From Deltaproteobacteria bacterium (GTDB lineage: Bacteria; Desulfobacterota; B13-G15): 7,218 nucleotides of DNA. Within the stretch, counting starts at the first letter, position 1, and every line of letters begins with the position of its first letter. The notes under the pieces were generated by a model, which was not told where the DNA came from, searched no databases, and was given only the letters and a program-made list of their open reading frames with translations. The DNA lies in the NCBI GenBank assembly GCA_003646585.1, contig QMLA01000051.1:1-7218 (forward strand), read 5' to 3'. This document shows positions 1 to 7,218 of the stretch, one piece after another. A program made the translations under genes and the position numbers.

Positions 1-1
1 C

Positions 2-1601
<1,600 letters not shown>

Positions 1602-1607
1602 CGTCAA

Positions 1608-1612
1608 CCTCC
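1608..1612 (-). promoter_or_regulatory. Ribosome binding site of the receptor gene
   Basis: GGAGG on the minus strand stands six bases before the ATG at 1601 and directly abuts the in-frame TTG at 1607. The spacing therefore supports the ATG and a 422-residue product. Confidence 0.75.
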
Positions 1613-1614
1613 AC

Positions 1615-2082
1615 TCACTTCATGATCTTATGGACATCCAGGAGGATCTTCACCCCATCGCCAACCTTGCCCAATCCCCTGACCATGCCGCCAAGTTCCT
1701 CCTCTCCTGCCGGAGGAGGCTCTATCTGGTTCTGGGCAATGTCAGTGACCTCGTTCACCCTATCCACGATGAGCCCGAGCAGATCTCCCTCTATGTTGAC
1801 CACTATGATGCAGGTCCTCTCATCGTATTGCCGCTCCGGCATGCCCAAACGAAGCCTCATATCCACCACGGGGATTATCTTCCCCCTGAGGTTTATCACC
1901 CCCTTGACATAAGGGGGAACATCGGGAACAGGGGTTATCTTGTGCAATCCCACTATCTCCGAAATGTACTCGATGGCAATTCCGTAATCCTCATCCCCCA
2001 CGCGGAAGGTGAGGTACTTTTCCTGCTGCACATCGTCAACGACCTCCTCTTCCCTCTTTTCGACTTCCTTATCCATCAACAT
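1615..2082 (-). CDS. cheW: CheW-like chemotaxis adaptor protein
   Basis: This is a single-domain CheW adaptor of 155 residues that couples chemoreceptor tips to the P5 domain of CheA. After an acidic, charged N-terminal tail (about 1-20) comes the CheW fold: [17 protein letters not shown] at 21-37, [13 protein letters not shown] at 42-54, the signature [20 protein letters not shown] at 61-80, and the second lobe [12 protein letters not shown] at 101-112. The ATG at 2082 is chosen because AAGGAGG stands six bases before it. The alternative GTG at 2088 directly abuts that motif and would add two residues. The start overlaps the cheA stop region, which suggests translational coupling. The gene sits between the shorter cheA and the receptor, as expected for a stoichiometric array partner. 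Length and motifs are normal for the family. Confidence 0.96.
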   Translation of the reverse strand: MLMDKEVEKREEEVVDDVQQEKYLTFRVGDEDYGIAIEYISEIVGLHKITPVPDVPPYVKGVINLRGKIIPVVDMRLRLGMPERQYDERTCIIVVNIEGDLLGLIVDRVNEVTDIAQNQIEPPPAGEEELGGMVRGLGKVGDGVKILLDVHKIMK

Positions 2083-2084
2083 GA

Positions 2085-3755
2085 TCACCCTCCTTCCCTC
2101 GAGTTTTGGGAAATTTCATACCCTGCTCGTTCCATAATGCCCTGTACATCCAGGATCAGACAGACACCCCCATCCTCAAGGATAGTGCATCCGGACACCC
2201 CCCGGGGTCTCCCCAGGGCTTTCGGTAAGGGCTTGATCACAATGTCCCTCTGACCCAGGACCTCATCAACCAGAAGACAAAGGACCCTTTCATGCTGTTC
2301 GAGCAAAACGAGTATCCCCTCCTCAAGACCCTTGCCATTTTCAAAACCCAAAGCCTCTGAGAGGAAGAGGATGGGCAGAAGCCTCCCGTGATGCCTTATC
2401 ACCTTCCCCCCTCCAGGGAGGGCGGTCACGCGATCCGAATCGGGGCAGAACAACTCCCTCACCGCATAAAGTGGAATCACATACCGCAATCCCCCCGCCT
2501 TTATCAGCAGCCCTTCGATGATGGCAAGGGTGAGGGGAAGGTGAAGGCCTATGATGGTCCCTTTGCCGGGGCTGCTCTTCACCTCGACCCATCCCCTGAG
2601 CTCCTCCACCTTCTTCTTGACCACATCCATCCCCACACCCCTCCCCGACACATCTGTGACCTCCTTGGCGGTCGAAAAACCGGGCAGAAAGATCAACCCA
2701 TAAACTTCTTCGTCGGGGAGGGCATCCCCACCCTCTATGAGCCCTCGCTCCCTGGCCTTCTGCAGGATGGCATCTCGATCAAGGCCCCTGCCATCATCCT
2801 TCACCAGAACCACCACTTCGCCCCCTTCGTGTTTGGCCTCAAGCTCCACGATCCCCTTGCGGGGCTTCCCGATCCTTTCCCTCTCCTCCGGGGGCTCTAT
2901 GCCGTGATCCACCGCATTTCGAACCAGGTGCACCAGGGGATCGGAAATGGCCTCAATCACGGTCTTATCGACCTCGGTCTCCTCACCCTTTAAAATCAGC
3001 TCCACCTCCTTCCCCGTGCGCTTCGCCGTGTCATGGACCACCCTCAGCATCCGCTTGAAAAGCCCCCCTATGGGGACCATCCTCAGGGACATGGCCAGGT
3101 CCTGAAGGGTTGAGGTTATGAGGTGAAGTTGGTGGGCGGCTTTTTCGAAGTTCTCGAGCTTCTGTCCCTCAAGGTCGGGGTTTCGCACGACCATCGTCTC
3201 GGCAATCACCAACTCCCCAATCAGATCGTTGAGCTCGTTGAGCTTCTCCAGATCGACCCTTATGTCGCTCTTTGCGACCTCTCGAGGGGGCTGGGAAGGA
3301 CGGGGAGCAGGAGCTTCCTCTGCCCGTTCCCTTGGCCTCTGAGGAACAGGGGCCTCGGACATGGACCTCTTTATCTTCTCTATTATGGCTTCCGCTTCCC
3401 CTTCAAAGCCCTTGTCGGTGCCCTCCTGCTGAACATAAGACAGGATCTTCCTCACGAAGTCACACCCTTCCAGGATCACATCCACATGGCGGCCATCCAG
3501 CTGAAGACGCCCCTCCCTCAGGGCATTGAGCAGGTTCTCCGCCTCATGGGTGACGCGGGTTATGTTGTCAAGCCCCAAAAACGCAGAAGCCCCCTTCAGG
3601 GAATGAAAGAGCCTGAAGATGGCATTGAGGGTTTCGGGATCTACCGCACCCTGACTCTCGAAGCCCTTCTGGAGCTCGATGACATAGGGCTCCACCTCAT
3701 CCAGCATCTCGACCGAATCCGAGACAAACCCCCTCAGCAGTTCAGGATCGATCAT
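2085..3755 (-). CDS. cheA: CheA-type chemotaxis histidine kinase, short form without P2
   Basis: This is a cytoplasmic histidine kinase of 556 residues that autophosphorylates when held in a receptor/CheW complex. In order: P1 phosphotransfer domain (1-130) with phospho-acceptor His51 in FHSLKGASAFLG; a Pro/Arg/Glu-rich linker (132-162) where P2 would normally be; P3 dimerisation helices (about 165-230, ending in DLAMSLRMVPIG); P4 ATPase (about 231-405); and a P5 CheW-like domain (about 406-545). The P4 has the N box HLVRNAVDHGIEPPEER (276-292), G1 DDGRG, F-box LPGFST and G2 GRGVGMD. All catalytic boxes are intact, so it should be active. It lacks any receiver domain. I start it at the ATG at 3755 (AGGA six bases upstream) rather than a TTG seven codons earlier with no Shine-Dalgarno. 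It begins 32 bases after the HD-GYP stop and its TGA overlaps the cheW start region. It is the second of two CheA paralogues here; its partner regulator is not in the window. Confidence 0.96.
   Translation of the reverse strand: MIDPELLRGFVSDSVEMLDEVEPYVIELQKGFESQGAVDPETLNAIFRLFHSLKGASAFLGLDNITRVTHEAENLLNALREGRLQLDGRHVDVILEGCDFVRKILSYVQQEGTDKGFEGEAEAIIEKIKRSMSEAPVPQRPRERAEEAPAPRPSQPPREVAKSDIRVDLEKLNELNDLIGELVIAETMVVRNPDLEGQKLENFEKAAHQLHLITSTLQDLAMSLRMVPIGGLFKRMLRVVHDTAKRTGKEVELILKGEETEVDKTVIEAISDPLVHLVRNAVDHGIEPPEERERIGKPRKGIVELEAKHEGGEVVVLVKDDGRGLDRDAILQKARERGLIEGGDALPDEEVYGLIFLPGFSTAKEVTDVSGRGVGMDVVKKKVEELRGWVEVKSSPGKGTIIGLHLPLTLAIIEGLLIKAGGLRYVIPLYAVRELFCPDSDRVTALPGGGKVIRHHGRLLPILFLSEALGFENGKGLEEGILVLLEQHERVLCLLVDEVLGQRDIVIKPLPKALGRPRGVSGCTILEDGGVCLILDVQGIMERAGYEISQNSREGG
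2089..2095 (-). promoter_or_regulatory. Strong ribosome binding site of cheW, inside the cheA 3' end
   Basis: AAGGAGG on the minus strand lies within the last codons of the upstream cheA, six bases before the ATG at 2082. It is the strongest Shine-Dalgarno match in the operon. It decides the cheW start and fits a need for more adaptor than kinase. Confidence 0.8.
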
Positions 3756-3787
3756 CCCTTTTCCTATCGGCAACAAAAGGTCGGGCT

Positions 3788-4789
3788 TTAGTCCTCTTCG
3801 GACTCATAGCCCAAGAAGGCCAGAAATTCCTTCAATACCCCCTCGTCGAGCTTCCCTTCCATCTCCGTCTGCATTATCTCCACAGCCCGCTCAGGAGTAA
3901 AGGGCGCTCGATAGGGTCTTATACCGCAGAGGGCCTCAAAAACATCGCAGACCTTTATGAGCCGCGAGAAGGGATGGATCTGGTCGCCCTTCAACCCCTT
4001 GGGATAACCGCTACCGTCCTGGGATTCGTGATGCTGTTCGACCACCTCCAGCACCAACTCGTCGGAGAAGCGCACTTCCTTCAACATCTGGGTGCTCCAG
4101 ATCGGATGGCGCTTTATCTCCTCCCATTCATGGGGATCCAGACTCCCGGGCTTCTGAAGGATCTTCTGATCCACCCTTTCTTTTCCCAGGTCGTGAAAGA
4201 GGGCCGCCAGGGAGATCTTTTCCACTTCCTTAATGGGCATCCCCAAATGCAGGCTGAAGCTTGTCGCCAGAAAAAAGACATTGTTGGAGTGGAGATAGGT
4301 GGTGAAATCGTGCTCCATAAGCCCCATGAACTTCCTGTAAAGCTCGGGGACATCCGAAAGATATCTTATGGTATCCCTGACGAAAACCTTCGCGTTTTTA
4401 ATGGCCACCTCATCCAGTTCCCGGAAGGCCCTCTCAAGCAACGATTCCGAAACCAGATAGAGGATCTTCGCCTTCCTCTCCACCTGATAGCAGGGGTCCT
4501 CCATTATGTGGGAAAGCCTGCCCTGAAGGTACTGGGGATAAAACTCGAAGGCCTCCACCTTGAGGTAGACTTTCTTGACCCCCATGTCCTTCCAGGCCCT
4601 GATCCTCTCCCTCGTTATGGGAAGCTCCCTTTTGCGGTAAAAGATGAACTTGTTGCCCTTTTTGATGTAAAAATCGGCATCAAAGAGGGGGTGCTCGTAA
4701 AAAAGGTCCTCAAGCAGTTCTATATCCAGGGCGATGTAATCCACATCGTCAAGCAGCCGGGAAACCCCCTTTCTCCTCGGCCACACCAT
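3788..4789 (-). CDS. HD-GYP domain protein, probable cyclic-di-GMP phosphodiesterase
   Basis: This is a soluble 333-residue protein that probably hydrolyses the second messenger c-di-GMP. Residues 1-130 form a conserved N-terminal region often seen ahead of HD-GYP domains (FDADFYIKKGNKFIFYRKRE, then GVKKVYLKVE); its role is not known to me. The HD-GYP domain covers about 135-330. Predicted metal ligands are all present: His167, His199-Asp200 (HDLGK), His228, His253-His254 (HHES), and Asp282 (CDVFEAL). The diagnostic DGSGYPKG is at 258-265 and RPYR at 291-294. Thr, not Glu, stands four residues before His167, which points to a two-metal rather than three-metal site. There is no receiver domain, so direct phosphorylation by CheA is not evident. 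The gene lies between two cheA genes, 13 bases after one and 32 before the other, and its ATG has GAGG six bases upstream. Catalytic activity is inferred from intact residues. Confidence 0.93.
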   Translation of the reverse strand: MVWPRRKGVSRLLDDVDYIALDIELLEDLFYEHPLFDADFYIKKGNKFIFYRKRELPITRERIRAWKDMGVKKVYLKVEAFEFYPQYLQGRLSHIMEDPCYQVERKAKILYLVSESLLERAFRELDEVAIKNAKVFVRDTIRYLSDVPELYRKFMGLMEHDFTTYLHSNNVFFLATSFSLHLGMPIKEVEKISLAALFHDLGKERVDQKILQKPGSLDPHEWEEIKRHPIWSTQMLKEVRFSDELVLEVVEQHHESQDGSGYPKGLKGDQIHPFSRLIKVCDVFEALCGIRPYRAPFTPERAVEIMQTEMEGKLDEGVLKEFLAFLGYESEED

Positions 4790-4795
4790 CTGACA

Positions 4796-4799
4796 CCTC
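4796..4799 (-). promoter_or_regulatory. Ribosome binding site of the HD-GYP gene
   Basis: GAGG on the minus strand lies six bases before the ATG at 4789, in the 13-base gap after the large cheA stop. It confirms the start and co-transcription with the kinase gene. Confidence 0.65.
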
Positions 4800-4802
4800 G
4801 AA

Positions 4803-6950
4803 TCAGAGCGAAAGCTGATAGGCTATATCTCCCTTGCCCAGGATCGAGATCCCCACAACTTCTTCCACCTCCCGCAACATCTTGGGCATGGGCTTTGTCA
4901 CCGTTTCGGTCATCCCCACAACCTCATCCACCAGGATGCCCTCCTGCCGCTCCTTAAGCAACAGCACCTTCCTGCCCCCTAAATCGTCCCCTCCGTCCAT
5001 GAGTGAGCGTAGACTCACCACGGGAATGACCTCACCCCTGTGGACCATGAAAGGCCTGTTGCCGATTCGCTGAAAATCAGGCCTGTTCACCACCTCCTTC
5101 AGCTGTTCGACGGGCAGGGAGAACAGAAACTGCCCGCTTCTGACAATGAGGACCTTGCGAACTGCAAGGGTCAGGGGCAAAAGCAACCTCACCAGCGTCC
5201 CCTGCCCCCGCCTCGAGCTGACCCTGACCCTCCCCCCCAGGGACTCAATCGAAGAAACCACAACATCCATCCCCACACCCCTTCCAGAAAGTTCTGTGGC
5301 CTCGTCCTTAGTCGAAAACCCGGGAAGCATTATCAGGGATATGACCTCCTCATCGCTCAACCTCATCACCTCCTCCTCGGACCGCAAACCCCTCTCAACC
5401 GCCTTGAGCCTCACCAGATCCGGATCGATCCCCCTGCCATCATCCTCCACCTCAATGGCAATCCCCTCCGCGGTATAAAAGGCCCTGAGGGTAAGCCTGC
5501 CCGCCTCAGGCTTACCCTGCGAAAGCCTCTCTTCAGGAGGCTCTATGCCATGGTCGAGGCTGTTCCTTATGAGATGGATTAAGGGATCTCCGAGGCGATC
5601 AAGCATCATCTTGTCAATCTTTGTGTCTTCACCCGAGATCTCAAACTGGACCTTTTTCCCCAGAGCTTTCGAGATATCCCTCACCACCTTCGGGAAACGC
5701 TGAAAGAGCATGTGAAGGGGAACCATCCTCATATCCATAGCAGTGCGCTGCAATTCCCCCACCAATCTCGAATACCTCTGGACCTGCTCCCGCAGCTCCT
5801 TAGTATAACTTCCATTGCTCTGTTGCACAAACCATTTCAGCCACTCTCTGAAGGCCGTAAGTTCTCCCACAAGGCTCATCAGTTTGTTGATCTGATCCTG
5901 AGTGACCCGGATGGAGGACTCAAGCTGGAGGGACTCCACCTTGGCCACCTTCACTGAGGTCCTTGCTACTTTGGGGGACTCCAGTTCCTTAAGGATTTGG
6001 TTGGCTATGGCCTTAAAATCCGAAGGATCCTTTATCCTCTGTAAAAGCTCGGAGATCCTCCCCTGCTTCAGCTTCTCGGCCGATGTTCGGAGGGTTTCCA
6101 TCGCCCTCCCGAAGAAATCTTTCTCTTCGGAAGAGAGGGACCGTTTGCTCGCCAGCTCATCAAGCAGCGGACCATACTGGGAGAATATCTCCCTGAAGGC
6201 TTTGAGATCCTCATCCCCTGGTCCGGATACCGCCAGCTGTGGGGATTCCGTCGGGGAAGGGCCGGAAAGCCTCCCGAGGAGTTCCTCAAATCCCCCCCTC
6301 GGTTGCCTGCCCTCCTTAAAGGCCCCAAAGCACTCCCTCATGGCATCCAGGGCCTCAAACAGCACATCGACCTCCCCTTCGGTGAGCCCAACCTGGGCAT
6401 CCCTTGCCCTGGCGAGGATCGTCTCGGAACGGTGGGCTATATCCTTTAAAAGTTCAAGGGTCCTGTTGGGCCCAAAGGATAGAAGAAGCCCGGTGTTCCC
6501 TTTAATGGTGTGAAAACCCCTGAAGAGACGGTTGATGATCTCAAGATCTTCTGGTTGTTGCTCCAGCTGGACCAGTTCGGTCTCTATGGTATCCAGGTGC
6601 TCTGCGGTCTCAGCCAGATAATCCGCGAGGACCTGCTCGGGTATCTCCTCGGACCTCGCCTCCCCATGCCCCTTGGAGGAACCCGCAGCAACGATCGTCT
6701 CTATTTCCACGCCATCCTCCAGGATAAACTCGAGCAATCCCCTGAGGGTATCCTCGGATTCCTCGGTCGCCAAAAGGGCCTCTGCCACCCAGCGACAGTC
6801 ATCGGGGACCTCATCACCATCGGGGAGCTTCTCCTCCTTCACCTGAAGCACAAGCTCCCCCAAGGCCTTCAGGTCCTCGAGGGCAGGCCGCCCCAACCCT
6901 CGGAGGTAGGGGACGCCGCGGCGACCTCCGGGGGCGTTGCCCTCTATCAT
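4803..6950 (-). CDS. cheA: CheA-type chemotaxis histidine kinase, long form; N-terminus probably not native
   Basis: This is a second CheA, 715 residues as read from the ATG at 6950. Residues 106-215 are a phosphotransfer domain with His147 in FHTIKGNTG. Residues about 245-330 are a helical, charged region unlike the usual P2 domain. P3 dimerisation runs about 348-412 (INKLMSLVGEL to DMRMVPLHML). The P4 ATPase has HLIRNSLDHGIEPPEER (459-475), EDDGRG (502-507), LPGFST (542-547) and GRGVGMD (556-562). P5 covers about 590-715. All ATPase boxes are intact. Residues 32-105 form a further N-terminal extension of unknown function. Residues 1-31 look foreign: 1-11 are antisense to conserved AcnX codons and 12-31 resemble an inverted piece of AcnX. 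The ATG has no Shine-Dalgarno, while a GTG at residue 81 has GGAGG five bases upstream. It is first in the operon; no promoter can be assigned because its upstream DNA is the suspect junction. Confidence 0.9.
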   Translation of the reverse strand: MIEGNAPGGRRGVPYLRGLGRPALEDLKALGELVLQVKEEKLPDGDEVPDDCRWVAEALLATEESEDTLRGLLEFILEDGVEIETIVAAGSSKGHGEARSEEIPEQVLADYLAETAEHLDTIETELVQLEQQPEDLEIINRLFRGFHTIKGNTGLLLSFGPNRTLELLKDIAHRSETILARARDAQVGLTEGEVDVLFEALDAMRECFGAFKEGRQPRGGFEELLGRLSGPSPTESPQLAVSGPGDEDLKAFREIFSQYGPLLDELASKRSLSSEEKDFFGRAMETLRTSAEKLKQGRISELLQRIKDPSDFKAIANQILKELESPKVARTSVKVAKVESLQLESSIRVTQDQINKLMSLVGELTAFREWLKWFVQQSNGSYTKELREQVQRYSRLVGELQRTAMDMRMVPLHMLFQRFPKVVRDISKALGKKVQFEISGEDTKIDKMMLDRLGDPLIHLIRNSLDHGIEPPEERLSQGKPEAGRLTLRAFYTAEGIAIEVEDDGRGIDPDLVRLKAVERGLRSEEEVMRLSDEEVISLIMLPGFSTKDEATELSGRGVGMDVVVSSIESLGGRVRVSSRRGQGTLVRLLLPLTLAVRKVLIVRSGQFLFSLPVEQLKEVVNRPDFQRIGNRPFMVHRGEVIPVVSLRSLMDGGDDLGGRKVLLLKERQEGILVDEVVGMTETVTKPMPKMLREVEEVVGISILGKGDIAYQLSL
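6858..6917 (-). repeat. Inverted AcnX-like segment at the che/AcnX junction
   Basis: Read on the minus strand, these 60 bases encode GVPYLRGL, then GRPALED, then LKALG. From memory of the AcnX (DUF521, COG1679) family, a segment of the form 'xPxxxGL...LKALG' stands immediately before the conserved 'AAxAxSGxVALxHVxGxTPEA'. That second motif is what the plus strand encodes from 6909 onward. Spacing of the P, GL and LKALG positions agrees with the consensus as I remember it. The segment therefore appears to be the missing upstream neighbour of the AcnX fragment, in reverse orientation. The two readings share the bases GGGGACGCC (6909-6917). An alternative is that this is simply the start of a CheA helix and the resemblance is chance. 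Confidence 0.5.
6901..6930. repeat. Palindromic hairpin-forming sequence at the junction
   Basis: CGGAGGT (6901-6907) pairs with ACCTCCG (6924-6930). Between them is the perfect 10-base palindrome CGCCGCGGCG (6914-6923), offset by AGGGGA. The sequence can fold back on itself exactly where the coding sense switches strand. It lies inside coding sequence on both strands and lacks a T-run, so I do not read it as a terminator. Confidence 0.6.
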
Positions 6951-7217
6951 GTAGAGGGGGTTACCCCTGAGAGCCGTTCTTTCGCTTCCAGCGACCTGAG
7001 GGGGTTAGAGGAGTTCGATGTGGAGCGTCGTGACCTCGATGAGGTGATCTCAGGGCTCTCCGTTGAGGTGGGGGACCCGGCTGTCTGCCTCGGCTGTCCC
7101 CACTGTAGCCTCAGGGAGGTTGAGGAGGTCGCGAGGATGCTGGAGGGGAGGCGGCTGAGTAGGAGGCTCTGGGTCTTCACCTCGAGGGGGGTCTACACCG
7201 AGGCCGAGAGGCTGGGC
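6909..7217 (+). CDS. Aconitase-X (AcnX/DUF521) large-subunit fragment, lacking N-terminal half; 3' end outside window
   Basis: An open plus-strand frame of 103 codons runs off the right edge. It carries strong AcnX signatures: AAATSGGVALYHVEGVTPE near its beginning and DPAVCLGCPHCSLREVEEVA at 57-75, then LWVFTSRGVY at 87-96. The family are Fe-S hydro-lyases such as archaeal mevalonate 5-phosphate dehydratase and bacterial cis-3-hydroxy-L-proline dehydratase; which substrate applies here cannot be told. The cysteines at 60, 63 and 66 of the fragment are candidate cluster or active-site residues. Family members have about 200 residues before the SGxVALxH motif, including a CTPYL motif and an ESSAV..NSVxGARTN motif. 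None of that is found upstream; the frame instead runs antisense into cheA. No credible start codon or ribosome binding site precedes it. It is therefore a 5'-truncated gene or one side of a chimeric join. Confidence 0.85.
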
Positions 7218-7218
7218 C

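Noticed and set aside
3974..4957. Long plus-strand open frame (327 codons) opposite the HD-GYP gene
   Set aside because: It is antisense to a gene with clear domains, has no family-like motifs, and is open because Leu/Ser codons giving antisense stops are rare at this GC. Its end runs into cheA antisense.
5961..6218. Frameshift or broken P2 domain in the long CheA
   Set aside because: The frame is continuous with normal codon use and helix-like sequence; no sign of a shifted P2 motif was found in the other frames.
6663..6908. Extension of the AcnX frame leftward to an ATG at 6663
   Set aside because: The frame is open only because it is codon-aligned antisense to cheA. The residues before 6903 show none of the expected AcnX motifs.
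6901..6930. Rho-independent terminator between the divergent genes
   Set aside because: The hairpin has no following T-run on either strand and lies within coding sequence.
6947..7180. Minus-strand open frame (77 codons) at the right edge
   Set aside because: Its composition is Ser/Thr/Arg-rich and of low complexity. The opposite strand carries unmistakable AcnX motifs, so this is a shadow.

Overview
The window is an almost fully coding chemosensory locus of a bacterium. I infer a Gram-negative-type, possibly thermophilic lineage from three things: GC of roughly 57 % by eye, frequent AGG and ATA codons, and proteins rich in Glu, Lys and Arg. I cannot name the taxon. No tRNA, rRNA, CRISPR array or insertion sequence is visible, and no gene-free stretch exceeds about 35 bases.

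Layout. At the left edge (+ strand) is the C-terminal part of a CheB methylesterase, which ends 29 bases inside the convergent operon. Five genes follow, all on the minus strand and tightly packed. In transcription order they are a large CheA-type kinase (4803-6950), an HD-GYP phosphodiesterase (3788-4789), a second shorter CheA (2085-3755), a CheW adaptor (1615-2082) and a soluble chemoreceptor with no membrane segments (333-1601). Gaps are 13 and 32 bases, then a 3-base cheA/cheW overlap, then 13 bases. Shine-Dalgarno-like motifs lie 6 nt from the chosen start of four of the five genes, so this looks like one transcript. At the right edge (+ strand) is a fragment of an aconitase-X (AcnX/DUF521) large subunit that lacks its N-terminal half and runs off the window.

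How the genes fit together. A cytoplasmic receptor, CheW, two CheA kinases and CheB make a nearly complete receptor-kinase-adaptation module. It resembles the alternative-function Frz type, in which a soluble FrzCD-like receptor is used. CheR and CheY are not in the window. Neither CheA has a recognisable CheY-binding P2 domain or a fused receiver. The HD-GYP enzyme keeps all the metal-ligand residues I can check, and it sits between the two kinases, so c-di-GMP turnover is a plausible output or co-regulated process. That link is inference from gene order.

The oddest place is 6858-6950. On the plus strand, AcnX coding sequence begins abruptly near 6909. On the minus strand, the 20 codons just left of that point (first residues of the large CheA) read like the piece of AcnX that should come immediately before it, but inverted. 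The join is at a 9-base sequence, GGGGACGCC. This looks like a fold-back (strand-switch) junction, either real or an amplification/assembly chimera. It makes the N-terminus of the large CheA unreliable and the link between che genes and AcnX doubtful.
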